This document shows positions 6,718 to 15,617 of a DNA stretch of 46,677 nt, one piece after another. The notes beneath the pieces were generated by a model that saw only the letters and a program-made list of their open reading frames with translations, searched no databases and had not been told where the DNA came from. The stretch spans positions 1 through 46,677 of the forward strand of contig CAMYDW010000013.1 in the NCBI GenBank assembly GCA_947254645.1, read 5' to 3'. Position 1 is the first letter of the stretch, and every line of letters begins with the position of its first letter. Source of the DNA: an uncultured Peptococcaceae bacterium. GTDB taxonomy: Bacteria > Bacillota > Peptococcia > Peptococcales > Peptococcaceae. A program made the translations under genes and the position numbers.

Positions 6718-8361
6718 ATGTCAATGAACACAAATGTTTTATCTGTCGATGCGGAACAATTTCTTAATATGATTTTAGCAGGTGCAGATAATCTCGAATT
6801 TTATAAAGAAAAAGTAAATACTTTAAATGTTTTTCCGGTGCCAGATGGTGATACCGGAACAAATATGGCAATGACAATGAAATCTGCTGCTAAATTTGTG
6901 CAACAAGTTGAGACCGCTTCTTTGGAAAAATATGCTGAGCAAATGGCATATGGCTCTGTAATGGGAGCTCGTGGAAATTCGGGCGTTATCCTTTCACAAA
7001 TTCTAACAGGATTGGCTTATAGTTTAAAAGGACATACAGAAATTAAACCGCAAGATTTAGTTCAAGGATTTAATGCTGGTGCTCAGTATGCCTATAGAGC
7101 TGTTAGTAATCCGATGGAAGGGACTATTTTAACAGTGGTACGTGAAGCAGGGGAAGCACTTTCAGCAAAATATAAAGATGATATGGATATTATTCAATGT
7201 CTGCAACTTTATATTAAAGAGGGTCATAAAAGTTTAGATAAAACCCCAGAATTGTTACCCGTACTGAAGCAGGCTGGTGTAGTCGATGCTGGAGGATGTG
7301 GCTTCCTTTATGTTATTGAGGGGATGCTTGCTTGTTTAGAAGGTAAAGAAATTGAGCGACGTTCTGATAATGAAATGGCTGATCAGGATTTGAATGATCA
7401 GTTTGATCATTTTTTTACGAACCCTGAAGACATAATTTATCCTTATTGTACAGAATTTTTGGTTCGCACCGATAAAGAAGATGTCAGTGAATCAATAGAG
7501 CAATTAAAGGCTGCTATCCATTCCTATGGAGATTGCATGTTGGTTGTGGGCGCTGGTAATACTATCAAGGTCCATATACATACAGACCGATTAGCCAATG
7601 TTATTGAACAAGGGTCATCTTTTGGCGAGCTTGATGATATTAAAATCAATAATATGCGCTCTCAAAATCAAGCCCTTTCTGGCCCAAGTGCTCCTGTTGT
7701 TTACAAAGACGCTATTTTAGTGGTTTGTAATGGCGATGGATTCTCTGAAATTTTTAAAGGCATGGGCGCTACTCATATTATCAGTGGTGGCCAAACAATG
7801 AATCCGAGTACACAAGACTTTTTGGATGTTATTGAAAATATTGAAGCAGAGAATGTATATATTTTCCCTAATAATAAGAATATCATTATGACTGCTCAAC
7901 AAGCTGCTAATATTGTTACAACAACAAATGTTCAAGTTATTCCGAGCAAAAGCTTTCCGCAGGGAATTGCAGCGCTGATGCAATATATTCCAGATACCTC
8001 TAGTGAAGAGAATACCAGCAATATGATGCAAGGCATCCAAAATGTACAGAGCGGTGAAATTACCCAGGCAGTAAGAGACACGACAATAGATGGTGTGGAA
8101 ATTGCCAAGGATGAATACATGAGTATCGTAGATAGCAAAATTGCTTCTTCTGAAGTGACCATCGAGAGAGCGCTCGAGGAATTGATTACATATACTGAAG
8201 AAAATGATGCAGAGTTTATTTCTTTATATTATGGGGAAGAAATTGATGAAGTAACTGCAAGTGAACATTTAGAACTGCTTGAAAGCAAATTTGAAGACAT
8301 TGAGTTCGAACTTTATTATGGTGGTCAAAGCGTCTATCATTATATTGTTTCTGCTGAATAA
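6718..8361 (+). CDS. fakA: DhaL/FakA-type fatty acid kinase catalytic subunit
   Basis: A 547-residue FakA homologue. The enzyme phosphorylates fatty acids held by a DegV/FakB protein so they can enter phospholipid synthesis. The N-terminal DhaL kinase domain shows the metal/ATP-binding NVFPVPDGDTGTNM motif and GSVMGARGNSGVILSQ, followed by the FakA middle and C-terminal domains (VVDAGGCGFLYVIEGM; GAGNTIKVHIHTD). An upstream TTG at 6646 would add 24 residues of non-homologous sequence. The ATG at 6718 has AGGAGG 8 bases before it and gives the normal family length. The 114-base gap upstream contains an 8-bp inverted repeat (6661-6668/6682-6689) but no clear promoter. A degV gene follows at once, completing the enzyme. 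Confidence 0.92.
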   Translation: MSMNTNVLSVDAEQFLNMILAGADNLEFYKEKVNTLNVFPVPDGDTGTNMAMTMKSAAKFVQQVETASLEKYAEQMAYGSVMGARGNSGVILSQILTGLAYSLKGHTEIKPQDLVQGFNAGAQYAYRAVSNPMEGTILTVVREAGEALSAKYKDDMDIIQCLQLYIKEGHKSLDKTPELLPVLKQAGVVDAGGCGFLYVIEGMLACLEGKEIERRSDNEMADQDLNDQFDHFFTNPEDIIYPYCTEFLVRTDKEDVSESIEQLKAAIHSYGDCMLVVGAGNTIKVHIHTDRLANVIEQGSSFGELDDIKINNMRSQNQALSGPSAPVVYKDAILVVCNGDGFSEIFKGMGATHIISGGQTMNPSTQDFLDVIENIEAENVYIFPNNKNIIMTAQQAANIVTTTNVQVIPSKSFPQGIAALMQYIPDTSSEENTSNMMQGIQNVQSGEITQAVRDTTIDGVEIAKDEYMSIVDSKIASSEVTIERALEELITYTEENDAEFISLYYGEEIDEVTASEHLELLESKFEDIEFELYYGGQSVYHYIVSAE

Positions 8362-8378
8362 TGAGAGGAGAGACAGCT

Positions 8379-9242
8379 TTGTCAAAGATAGCTATTGTGA
8401 CAGATAGCACAGCTGATTTACCAGAATCAGTTGTCGAAAAATATGATATACATGTTGTTCCTCTCATCGTAAGCTATGATGGTCGAAGTTATCTTGACCG
8501 TGTAGATAACAGTAATGAGGAATTTTATAAATATATTGAAACAGCCTCCAGTTTGCCTAAAACATCCCAACCCACGCCGGCTCAATTTTTAGATACATAT
8601 AAAAAATGTAAGGAAGATGGTTATGAGAAAATCATTTCGATTCATTTATCTGGAGAACTGAGCGGTACATGTACAGGTGCCCATATGGCCGCCGACCTGA
8701 TGCAAGACGACATTGAGATAGAGGTTGTGGATAGTCGAACTGCAACCATGGGACTGGGCTTGCAAGTTGCAACTTTGGCGAAATTTATACTTGAAAACCA
8801 AGATCTACCTTTTCAGGATGTCATGACACGTGTTCATGAAATGGTGAAAAAAACTGAAATTTATTTCTTGCTTGATAGTCTCGATAATCTTGAAAAAGGT
8901 GGCAGAATAGGAAAAGCCAGTTATCTTGTTGGCTCGGTACTAAGTATAAAACCAATATTGGTTTTGAAGGAAGGCGTTATTCAAGTAAATGATAAGATTA
9001 GAAGTCGTAAACCAGAAAAAGCCATTGATCATTTAACAGATGTAATTGTCGAGCATATTGACACTGAAAAAGAGCTCTTTATCGTACTAGGTTACAATGA
9101 TAATACTTCTTTTTTAGAAAGGTTGGAGGACAACCTAAAAGAACGATTGTCACATGAACAATTTGAGGCTTTTCAATTAGGAAGTGTAGTAACAACTCAT
9201 ATTGGACTTGGTGCAGTAGGTGCAGCATTTTATCAATTATAA
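8379..9242 (+). CDS. DegV-family fatty acid-binding protein (FakB type)
   Basis: A 287-residue DegV protein that binds a fatty acid in a deep pocket and presents it to FakA. Visible features are the N-terminal IVTDSTADLPESVVEKY, the KTSQPTPAQF ligand-site loop, SGELSGT, DSRTATMGLG, and a C-terminal TTHIGLGAVG with the conserved His. Start choice: an ATG overlaps the fakA stop at 8361, but AGAGGAGAG lies just after it, so the TTG at 8379 is the likely start and gives the family-typical N-terminus (LSKIAIVTDST). Adjacent to fakA and probably co-transcribed. Confidence 0.9.
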   Translation: MSKIAIVTDSTADLPESVVEKYDIHVVPLIVSYDGRSYLDRVDNSNEEFYKYIETASSLPKTSQPTPAQFLDTYKKCKEDGYEKIISIHLSGELSGTCTGAHMAADLMQDDIEIEVVDSRTATMGLGLQVATLAKFILENQDLPFQDVMTRVHEMVKKTEIYFLLDSLDNLEKGGRIGKASYLVGSVLSIKPILVLKEGVIQVNDKIRSRKPEKAIDHLTDVIVEHIDTEKELFIVLGYNDNTSFLERLEDNLKERLSHEQFEAFQLGSVVTTHIGLGAVGAAFYQL

Positions 9243-9252
9243 GAGGTGTAAA

Positions 9253-9702
9253 ATGAATAAATATGAAAAAGGTATTCAAAAATTACAAAAGTTACAGAAA
9301 CAACTAGAAAAGCAATATAAAAAAATTTCAAAGCTTTCGAAAAATACGCATAAAGAGCTGCCAGCTCTTATAGAAGCAAAGTCATCATATTTAAATAAAG
9401 TGGAAGCAATCGCTACCAGCCCATCATTATTAAATAAAAAAACGAAGAAGATTCTCTTTGTTTTATGCGGTGCAGCGGTATTATACGTTTTTACTGTTTT
9501 TGTTGTCAGTCGTGTAAAGAAACTAAAAATGAATTTTGATGACAATACTCGTTTTGATGTCGCATATGGTGATGCGATTCAAGATCATGCAGAAGAGTTT
9601 GATTTTGAACATGCGAGTCTTGAAGAACTAGAAGAAGCATTGTTTCGTGTTGAAAACGAATTAAACGAAGTGAGTGCTGCTATAGAAAAAAATAAAAACT
9701 AG
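9253..9702 (+). CDS. coiled-coil protein with one membrane segment
   Basis: An unrecognised 149-residue protein. Residues about 1-45 form a lysine/glutamine-rich helix with heptad character (KLQKLQKQLEKQYKKISKL). A single hydrophobic segment lies at about 72-90 (ILFVLCGAAVLYVFTVFVV) and is flanked by basic residues. The C-terminal third is acidic and again helical (SLEELEEALFRVENELNEV). It starts at ATG with AGAGGTG 5 bases upstream, 10 bases after degV, and is followed by a strong terminator, so it is the last gene of the fak operon. The function cannot be told; it may be a membrane-anchored scaffold. Confidence 0.65.
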   Translation: MNKYEKGIQKLQKLQKQLEKQYKKISKLSKNTHKELPALIEAKSSYLNKVEAIATSPSLLNKKTKKILFVLCGAAVLYVFTVFVVSRVKKLKMNFDDNTRFDVAYGDAIQDHAEEFDFEHASLEELEEALFRVENELNEVSAAIEKNKN

Positions 9703-9742
9703 AAAAAAAGACTTTTTGCATTTATGCAAAAAGTCTTTTTTA
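9703..9742 (+). terminator. terminator of the fakA-degV operon
   Basis: An 18-base arm AAAAAAGACTTTTTGCAT and its complement separated by TT, ending in a T run, directly after the stop codon. Confidence 0.92.
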
Positions 9743-9750
9743 ATAAAAGC

Positions 9751-9779
9751 TTGAAAATATCATCTGCGTGTGGTATCAT
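9751..9779 (+). promoter_or_regulatory. promoter of rpsB
   Basis: TTGAAA (9751-9756), a 17-base spacer and TATCAT (9774-9779), giving a leader of roughly 115 bases before rpsB. Confidence 0.65.
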
Positions 9780-9811
9780 CATAATGTTGTAAAAAACACG
9801 ATTTTTTGTTG

Positions 9812-9848
9812 CGCTTTTTGGAGCTTGGCAAAGGTCAAGAAAAAGGCG
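9812..9848 (+). promoter_or_regulatory. structured leader of rpsB, possible S2 autoregulatory site
   Basis: CGCTTTTT pairs with AAAAAGGCG (one bulge), enclosing a second helix CTTG/CAAG around GCAAAGGT. There is no T run, so it is not a terminator. Leaders of rpsB in several bacteria bind S2 for feedback control. That role here is inferred from position and structure only. Confidence 0.4.
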
Positions 9849-9899
9849 TTAAGAAAAAAATCGGAAGAAAAAATCCAAATTATGAGAGGAGGTGCCAAA

Positions 9900-10625
9900 A
9901 TGTCAGTCGTATCTATGAAACAACTCCTAGAGGCTGGGGTACATTTTGGTCATCAAACACGTCGCTGGAATCCTAAAATGGCGCCGTACATTTTTGCAGA
10001 AAGAAATCAAATCTACATCATTGATCTTCAAAAAACAGTGAAGCTTATCAATGAAGCATATGATTTCGTAAGAGAAGTTGCTGCTGAAGGCAAACCAATT
10101 CTTTTCGTTGGCACCAAAAAACAAGCACAAGAATCTATTAAAGAAGAAGCTATTCGTGCTGGTGAATACTTTGTTAACGAAAGATGGTTAGGCGGCATGC
10201 TTACCAACTACAAAACAATTGAAACACGTATTAAACGTCTATTCGCATTGGAAAAAATGGAAGAAGAAGGCACCATGGATCTTCTTACCAAAAAAGAAAA
10301 AGCACTTCTTTTAGCAGAAAAAGAAAAATTAGAACGTTTCTTAGGTGGTATCAAAAACATGCCAGAACTTCCTGGTGCAATTTTCGTTATTGACCCTAGA
10401 AAAGAAAAAATTGCTGTTCATGAAGCACGCAAACTTGGTATCCCAGTTGTTGGTGTAGTTGATACCAACTGTGATCCAGATGAAATTGATTATGTTATCC
10501 CAGGTAACGATGATGCAATTCGTGCAGTTAAACTTCTTACCTCTGTTGTTGCTGATGCAATTGTTGAAGCAAAACAAGGTGCTGCAAATGAAGCAGCTGC
10601 TGAAGAAGTAGAAGCAGCAGAATAA
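9900..10625 (+). CDS. rpsB: 30S ribosomal protein S2
   Basis: Component of the small subunit. The 241-residue sequence begins MSVVSMKQLLEAGVHFGHQ and contains RRWNPKMAPYIFAERN, ERWLGGMLTNYKTI and FVIDPRKEKIAVHEARKLG, all diagnostic of S2, with an alanine/glutamate-rich C-terminal tail. The reading frame stays open further upstream, but the ribosome binding site GAGAGGAGGTG fixes the ATG at 9900. First gene of a run of translation and lipid genes; a terminator-like hairpin separates it from tsf. Confidence 0.98.
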   Translation: MSVVSMKQLLEAGVHFGHQTRRWNPKMAPYIFAERNQIYIIDLQKTVKLINEAYDFVREVAAEGKPILFVGTKKQAQESIKEEAIRAGEYFVNERWLGGMLTNYKTIETRIKRLFALEKMEEEGTMDLLTKKEKALLLAEKEKLERFLGGIKNMPELPGAIFVIDPRKEKIAVHEARKLGIPVVGVVDTNCDPDEIDYVIPGNDDAIRAVKLLTSVVADAIVEAKQGAANEAAAEEVEAAE

Positions 10626-10641
10626 TTACATTAATTAAAAT

Positions 10642-10680
10642 AAGGTAACCCTATTGAGTCCAATGAGGTTACCTTTTTTA
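10642..10680 (+). terminator. terminator/attenuator between rpsB and tsf
   Basis: A 15-base arm AAGGTAACCCTATTG pairs with CAATGAGGTTACCTT apart from two positions, loop AGTC, then six T. It sits inside what is normally one operon, so partial read-through into tsf is likely unless tsf has its own promoter. Confidence 0.85.
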
Positions 10681-10731
10681 GAATCAGTAATAATATTTCA
10701 TAAAAGTATAAGTTTTTAGGAGGAATTAACT

Positions 10732-11385
10732 GTGGCTATTACAGCTTCTTTAGTAAAAGAATTGCGTGATAAAACTGGCGCTGGCATGATGGATTGCAAA
10801 AAAGCTTTGCAAGAAACCGATGGTGATTTAGAAAAAGCCGTTGACTATTTGCGTGAAAAAGGCATTGCCGATTCTGCAAAGAAAAGTGGACGTATTGCAG
10901 CAGAAGGGGTTATTGCAACCTATATTCACATGGGTGGTAAAATTGGTGTTTTAGTTGAAGTAAACTGCGAAACAGACTTCGTTGCTAAAACCGAAGGCTT
11001 CCAACAATTTGCTCAAAATATTGCAATGCACATTGCAGCAGCAAACCCTAAATATGTAGGTCGTGATGAAGTTTCTCAAGCAGAACTTGATCATGAACGT
11101 GAAGTTCTTACTGCTCAAGCATTGAACGAAGGAAAACCTCAAAATATCGTTGATAAAATGGTAGAAGGCCGCTTAAAGAAATATTATTCTGAAGTATGTC
11201 TTCTCGATCAACCTTATATTCGCGCAGAAAAAGATGAAACCGTTGAACTCGTTTTGAAAACCGCTATTGCTGAATTCGGTGAAAATGTTAAAATTCGTCG
11301 TTTTGTTCGTTTTGAAATGGGCGAAGGTTTGGAAAAGAAAGTTGAAGATTTTGCAGCAGAAGTTGCTGCTCAAATCAATGGTTAA
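10732..11385 (+). CDS. tsf: elongation factor Ts (short form)
   Basis: Nucleotide exchange factor for EF-Tu. The 217-residue protein starts with the UBA-like domain (VKELRDKTGAGMMDCKKAL) carrying the EF-Tu contact motif, followed by NCETDFVA and a single compact core. It is shorter than the roughly 280-295 residues of E. coli or B. subtilis EF-Ts, lacking much of the second core subdomain; short EF-Ts forms are known in other bacteria. GTG start with AGGAGG 8-9 bases upstream. A terminator lies between it and pyrH. Confidence 0.97.
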   Translation: MAITASLVKELRDKTGAGMMDCKKALQETDGDLEKAVDYLREKGIADSAKKSGRIAAEGVIATYIHMGGKIGVLVEVNCETDFVAKTEGFQQFAQNIAMHIAAANPKYVGRDEVSQAELDHEREVLTAQALNEGKPQNIVDKMVEGRLKKYYSEVCLLDQPYIRAEKDETVELVLKTAIAEFGENVKIRRFVRFEMGEGLEKKVEDFAAEVAAQING

Positions 11386-11399
11386 TGAATAAATAAGAT

Positions 11400-11432
11400 A
11401 AAAGAGCATTCCTTTTGGATTGCTCTTTTGTT
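11400..11432 (+). terminator. terminator between tsf and pyrH
   Basis: AAAAGAGCATTCC pairs with GGATTGCTCTTTT (one mismatch) around TTTT, with the T-rich end inside the stem. Because pyrH has no clear separate promoter, it may act as a partial terminator. Confidence 0.75.
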
Positions 11433-11474
11433 ATAATAAGAATAATTGTAAAACAATATACGGGAGGAAAGAAA

Positions 11475-12200
11475 ATGGGTGCGAAATACAAACGCGTCGT
11501 TATAAAGCTCAGTGGGGAAGCGCTTGCTGGGGAGCAAGGGTTCGGCTTGGAAAGCAATGTGCTAAATTCCTTAGCTGAACAAATTTCTGAAATTGTTGCT
11601 TTAGGCGTTGAAGTGGTAATTGTTGTAGGCGGAGGAAATATTTGGCGTGGAGTGGCAGGTTCTAAGCGCGGCATTGATCGTGCAACTGCTGACTACATGG
11701 GTATGCTTGCAACGGTTATCAATGCACTGGCATTGCAAGATGTTCTGGAAGATCATGACGTAGATACACGGGTTCAAACTGCTATTGAAATGCGTTCTGT
11801 AGCAGAACCTTATATTAAAAGACGTGCCATTCGTCACTTAGAAAAAGGAAGAGTTGTTATCTTTGGTGCAGGCACAGGGAATCCTTTCTTTTCTACAGAC
11901 ACTACAGCCGCGTTACGTGCTGCGGAAGTAGAAGCTGAAGTGATTTTGATGGCGAAAAAAGTAGACGGTGTATATGATGATGATCCAGTAAAAAATCCTG
12001 ATGCAAAACGTTATGAAAAACTTACCTTCCTTGATGTTTTGAATAAAGGCTTGAAAGTAATGGATTCCACAGCAACATCACTTTGTATGGACAACCGTAT
12101 TCCAATCATTGTATTCAACATGATGGAATCAGGCAACATGAAAAAAGTCATTATGGGTGAAACCATAGGAACTTATGTAGGGAGCGATATCAATGACTAA
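11475..12200 (+). CDS. pyrH: UMP kinase
   Basis: Hexameric amino-acid-kinase-fold enzyme making UDP from UMP. The 241 residues include KRVVIKLSGEALAG, VVGGGNIWRG, the acceptor-site GTGNPFFSTDTTAALRAAE and KKVDGVYDDDP. Start taken at the ATG with GGGAGGAAAG upstream, which begins MGAKYKRVVIKLSGEA; a more upstream ATG falls in the preceding terminator. Overlaps frr by 8 bases. Confidence 0.97.
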   Translation: MGAKYKRVVIKLSGEALAGEQGFGLESNVLNSLAEQISEIVALGVEVVIVVGGGNIWRGVAGSKRGIDRATADYMGMLATVINALALQDVLEDHDVDTRVQTAIEMRSVAEPYIKRRAIRHLEKGRVVIFGAGTGNPFFSTDTTAALRAAEVEAEVILMAKKVDGVYDDDPVKNPDAKRYEKLTFLDVLNKGLKVMDSTATSLCMDNRIPIIVFNMMESGNMKKVIMGETIGTYVGSDIND

Positions 12201-12750
12201 TGAAATTTTACAAGATGCAGAAACACGCATGGGTAAATCTCTAGATTCTTTAAAAACTGATTTATCACATATTCGTACAGGCAAAGCCAGTGTTTCTTTA
12301 TTGGATGCGATTACTGTTGATTATTACGGCACACCAACTCCTATTAATCAAGTAGCAAATGTGAGTGCGCCAGAACCACGTTTGCTGACTATTCAACCAT
12401 GGGATAAAACAATTATTGCAGCAATTGAAAAAGCAATTCAAAAATCAGATTTGGGCATTAATCCTAATAATGATGGTACAATTATTCGTTTACCATTGCC
12501 GCAGTTGACTACTGAGACACGTAATGAGTTGGCAAAGCAAGCGCATAAAAAAGGTGAAGATGCTAAAGTAAGTGTGCGTAATATTCGCCGTGATGCCAAT
12601 GATTCTATTAAAAAATTAGAAAAAAATAAAGAAATTACAGCGGATGAAGCAAAAGGTGCACAAGATGATGTTCAAAAAATTACCGATGGCACCATTGTAA
12701 AAATTGATAAAGTTGTAGCTGAAAAAGAAAAAGATATCTTAAACATTTAG
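12193..12750 (+). CDS. frr: ribosome recycling factor
   Basis: Dissociates post-termination ribosomes together with EF-G. The 185-residue sequence shows LSHIRTGKASVSLLD, YYGTPTPINQVANVSAPE, NPNNDGTIIRLPLPQLT and RNIRRDANDSIKKLEK. Length is typical. The ATG lies inside the end of pyrH, indicating translational coupling, and a strong terminator follows the stop. Confidence 0.98.
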   Translation: MTNEILQDAETRMGKSLDSLKTDLSHIRTGKASVSLLDAITVDYYGTPTPINQVANVSAPEPRLLTIQPWDKTIIAAIEKAIQKSDLGINPNNDGTIIRLPLPQLTTETRNELAKQAHKKGEDAKVSVRNIRRDANDSIKKLEKNKEITADEAKGAQDDVQKITDGTIVKIDKVVAEKEKDILNI

Positions 12751-12756
12751 TATTTG

Positions 12757-12787
12757 AAAGAGCCAGTTTGTACTGGCTCTTTTTTTA
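12757..12787 (+). terminator. terminator after frr
   Basis: A perfect 11-bp stem AAAGAGCCAGT/ACTGGCTCTTT with loop TTGT and a T run. Confidence 0.93.
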
Positions 12788-12898
12788 TTTATAGAATGGA
12801 GAATGTAATAGCTGGTATATTTTGTTAGCCGGTTGTGATAAAATAGGACTGCATACCTTTAAAAAGAATGCAAAATCTGCATTAGATGAGGTGAAAAA

Positions 12899-13651
12899 AT
12901 GGAAAAACAAATGATGAAAGAGCATCATACATTAGATGAAATTCTACAGGGAAAAATTCCAACACACATAGCAATTATCATGGATGGAAATGGTCGATGG
13001 GCAACTGCAAAAGGACTTGCTAGATTGGCGGGTCATCATGCAGGGGTAGAAACATTGGATGAAATATTGGCTTCAGTAAAAAAAATGGGCACAAAGTATT
13101 TTACTGTATATGCCTTTTCTACAGAAAACTGGAGTCGTCCAACAGACGAAGTAGAAGGTTTGATGCGATTATTGGTAGAGTATATTGATAAAAAGATTGC
13201 GAAGCTACATGAAGAAGGTATCTGCGTAAGAACAATAGGAGATATTTCTAAATTAAGTGATAAGGTTCGTCAAAAATTAGAAGAAGCCTATGAATTGACA
13301 AAAAATAATGATGAAGTTATTTTTAATATTGCTCTTAACTATGGTGGACGTCAAGAAATTGTCAATGCATGCAAAAAAATTGCTAAAGATTGTGAGGCAG
13401 GTTTACTGTCAACAGAAGATATCAATGAAGCATGTTTTGCCTCTTATTTGGATACACAAGGACAACCTGATCCAGACTTGCTTATCCGTTCTTCTGGTGA
13501 ACTCAGATTAAGTAATTTTATGCTGTGGCAAATAGCCTATACAGAAATCTGGATTACAAGCACTTTGTGGCCAGATTTTCGTTCTGGTGATTTATTTGAC
13601 GCGGTGTATTCATTTCAAAAACGTCATCGACGTTTTGGCGGCTTAAAATAG
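12899..13651 (+). CDS. uppS: isoprenyl (undecaprenyl) diphosphate synthase
   Basis: Cis-prenyltransferase that extends farnesyl diphosphate with isopentenyl units to make the lipid carrier for cell-wall precursors. The 250-residue sequence has the catalytic IAIIMDGNGRWA, YAFSTENWSRP and the C-terminal RSSGELRLSNFMLWQIAYTE. ATG with GAGGTG 6 bases upstream. It is the first gene of a compact run with cdsA, dxr, rseP and ispG. No convincing promoter was found in the 111 bases between the frr terminator and the start. Confidence 0.97.
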   Translation: MEKQMMKEHHTLDEILQGKIPTHIAIIMDGNGRWATAKGLARLAGHHAGVETLDEILASVKKMGTKYFTVYAFSTENWSRPTDEVEGLMRLLVEYIDKKIAKLHEEGICVRTIGDISKLSDKVRQKLEEAYELTKNNDEVIFNIALNYGGRQEIVNACKKIAKDCEAGLLSTEDINEACFASYLDTQGQPDPDLLIRSSGELRLSNFMLWQIAYTEIWITSTLWPDFRSGDLFDAVYSFQKRHRRFGGLK

Positions 13652-13660
13652 GAGATTATT

Positions 13661-14446
13661 ATGGGAAAAAGAATTCTAACTGGTGTTATAGGAGTGCCTC
13701 TCATTATTCTTTGCATATTTGGGCCCGTGTCGATGATGTATCTCCTATCCGCGGTTATTATGGGCATGCTTTATTATGAATTGGAAAAGATGCACCGTAA
13801 AAAAAGTGAAAAAAATTTATTAAAATTCAATCTTGCTCATGGTGTCATTGCCTTTCTTTTGTATTGCTTTATAACTCAAAATTTAGCATTTATATTAGCT
13901 ATTTTGACTGTGGCTGTTGTTATTGAAACAGTTTTTTCTTATCCCTACATTAGCATGAGAGACATGTATTTTTTAGTGTTTTCAAATTTGTATTGTGGGT
14001 GGTTACCGCTACATATTCTAGCGGTGCGTGAATTGAATAAAGGGGCATGGCTGTTGATGAGTGCCTTTATATTGGTGTGGGTATGTGATTCAGGAGCGTA
14101 TTTTACAGGGAGACTTTTTGGCAAGCATAAAATGGCCCCTAGACTTTCACCTAACAAAACGATTGAAGGTGCTATTGGTGGTATTTTGCTTGCAGTATTA
14201 GCAGGTCTGATTTTACAATATTATGGGGTTTTTTCTTTAAAATTATCGTATGTTGTTGTACTATCTGCTATTATTGCTTTTGCAGCAATTATTGGAGATT
14301 TATTTGAAAGCTATTTAAAACGATCTTATGATGTGAAGGACAGCGGCAATATTCTGCCTGGGCATGGAGGATTTGCCGATCGCTTTGATAGTTTTATCAT
14401 GGTTATTCCGCTATACTTTTATTTTTTTCAGTGGATGATGCAATAA
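13661..14446 (+). CDS. cdsA: phosphatidate cytidylyltransferase
   Basis: Integral membrane enzyme making CDP-diacylglycerol from phosphatidate and CTP. The 261 residues form about seven or eight membrane segments. The C-terminal signature is complete: SYLKRSYDVKDSGNILPGHG followed by GFADRFDS. GGAG lies 7-8 bases before the ATG, 9 bases after the uppS stop. Confidence 0.96.
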   Translation: MGKRILTGVIGVPLIILCIFGPVSMMYLLSAVIMGMLYYELEKMHRKKSEKNLLKFNLAHGVIAFLLYCFITQNLAFILAILTVAVVIETVFSYPYISMRDMYFLVFSNLYCGWLPLHILAVRELNKGAWLLMSAFILVWVCDSGAYFTGRLFGKHKMAPRLSPNKTIEGAIGGILLAVLAGLILQYYGVFSLKLSYVVVLSAIIAFAAIIGDLFESYLKRSYDVKDSGNILPGHGGFADRFDSFIMVIPLYFYFFQWMMQ

Positions 14447-14462
14447 TAGGAGGAGCATTTTA

Positions 14463-15617
14463 ATGAAGCATCTTGCAATTTTAGGGTCAACAGGATCCAT
14501 TGGCACCCAAGCCTTAGAAGTGGTGGATGCCTTGAAAGAGTATCAAGTAGATATTCTTTCTGCACATAGAAATATTCCTTTGCTTTATGAACAAATCAAA
14601 AAATATCAACCAAAACATGTTTTTATTACGGATCAAGATACATATCAATATTTTCAAAATATAAAAATAGAAACCCCAATGACCACTTATCACTATCAAT
14701 GGGCAGATTATAGTGGTGTGCTTGCAGGTATTGACTGTGTCATTGGCGCTATTTCTGGTGCAGCAGGGATTGAACCCACCTTGCTTTCACTGAAGCATGG
14801 CTTACGTGTGGGTTTGGCAAATAAAGAAACAATGGTAGCGGCAGGAGATTTGGTACTTGAAACCCTGGATTTATATGGGGGTGAAATTATTCCTGTTGAC
14901 TCAGAGCACTCTGCTATCTTTCAATGTTTGGAGGCCCAACCAAGCGAGGTTTCAAAACTTATTTTAACAGCTTCTGGTGGACCCTTTCGAAAGCTTGAGA
15001 AAGATGCTTTTCCTAAGATTACAAAGGCGGATGCATTAAATCACCCAAATTGGTCTATGGGAGCAAAAGTGACGATTGATTCAGCCACTATGCTCAATAA
15101 AGGCTTAGAAATTATAGAAGCACATTATCTATTTAATTGTTCTTATGATAACATTCAAGTGGTCATACATCCTGAGAGTATTGTACACTCAATGGTTCAA
15201 TTTATTGATGGTGGTATAAAAGCACAAATGGGGTTGCCAGACATGCGCCTACCTATTCAACTGGCGATGACCTATCCGCATCGTTCTTATAATGGTTTTG
15301 AAGCGATGAACATATGGGACATTAGTGAATTGCACTTTGAAAAGCCGCGTTTTGATGTCTTTCCAAGTATCGAGTTGGCATATACATGCGGGAGAAAAGG
15401 CGGTTCTGCACCTATTATAATGAATGCGGCAAATGAAGAAAGTGTAGCAGCTTTTCTAAGAGATGATATTCATTTTGTAGATATTATTCCAACTGTTATA
15501 AAATGCATCGAAAACTCTAGTTGGGAGAAAGTGCAAGATATTTCGCAAATTTATGAAATTGATAGACGTGCGCGAGACATGGCAAGACAAGTGATAAAAA
15601 ATGGAGTGAGGTTTTAA
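14463..15617 (+). CDS. dxr: 1-deoxy-D-xylulose 5-phosphate reductoisomerase
   Basis: First committed enzyme of the MEP isoprenoid pathway, NADPH- and metal-dependent. The 384 residues begin with the dinucleotide motif LAILGSTGSIG and contain ANKETMVAAG, the metal-site PVDSEHSAIFQ, TASGGPFR and MLNKGLEIIEAHYLF. Ribosome binding site AGGAGG. Its stop shares one base with the start of rseP. With ispG in the same cluster it shows that the cell uses the MEP route. Confidence 0.98.
   Translation: MKHLAILGSTGSIGTQALEVVDALKEYQVDILSAHRNIPLLYEQIKKYQPKHVFITDQDTYQYFQNIKIETPMTTYHYQWADYSGVLAGIDCVIGAISGAAGIEPTLLSLKHGLRVGLANKETMVAAGDLVLETLDLYGGEIIPVDSEHSAIFQCLEAQPSEVSKLILTASGGPFRKLEKDAFPKITKADALNHPNWSMGAKVTIDSATMLNKGLEIIEAHYLFNCSYDNIQVVIHPESIVHSMVQFIDGGIKAQMGLPDMRLPIQLAMTYPHRSYNGFEAMNIWDISELHFEKPRFDVFPSIELAYTCGRKGGSAPIIMNAANEESVAAFLRDDIHFVDIIPTVIKCIENSSWEKVQDISQIYEIDRRARDMARQVIKNGVRF

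Noticed and set aside
9768..9899. Upstream extension of rpsB by 44 residues
   Set aside because: The added residues match nothing in S2, the ATG lies within the promoter region, and a strong ribosome binding site sits right before the ATG at 9900.
12822..12844. Possible promoter TTGTTA / TAAAAT before uppS
   Set aside because: The spacing is only 11 bases; no acceptable pair was found in this gap.
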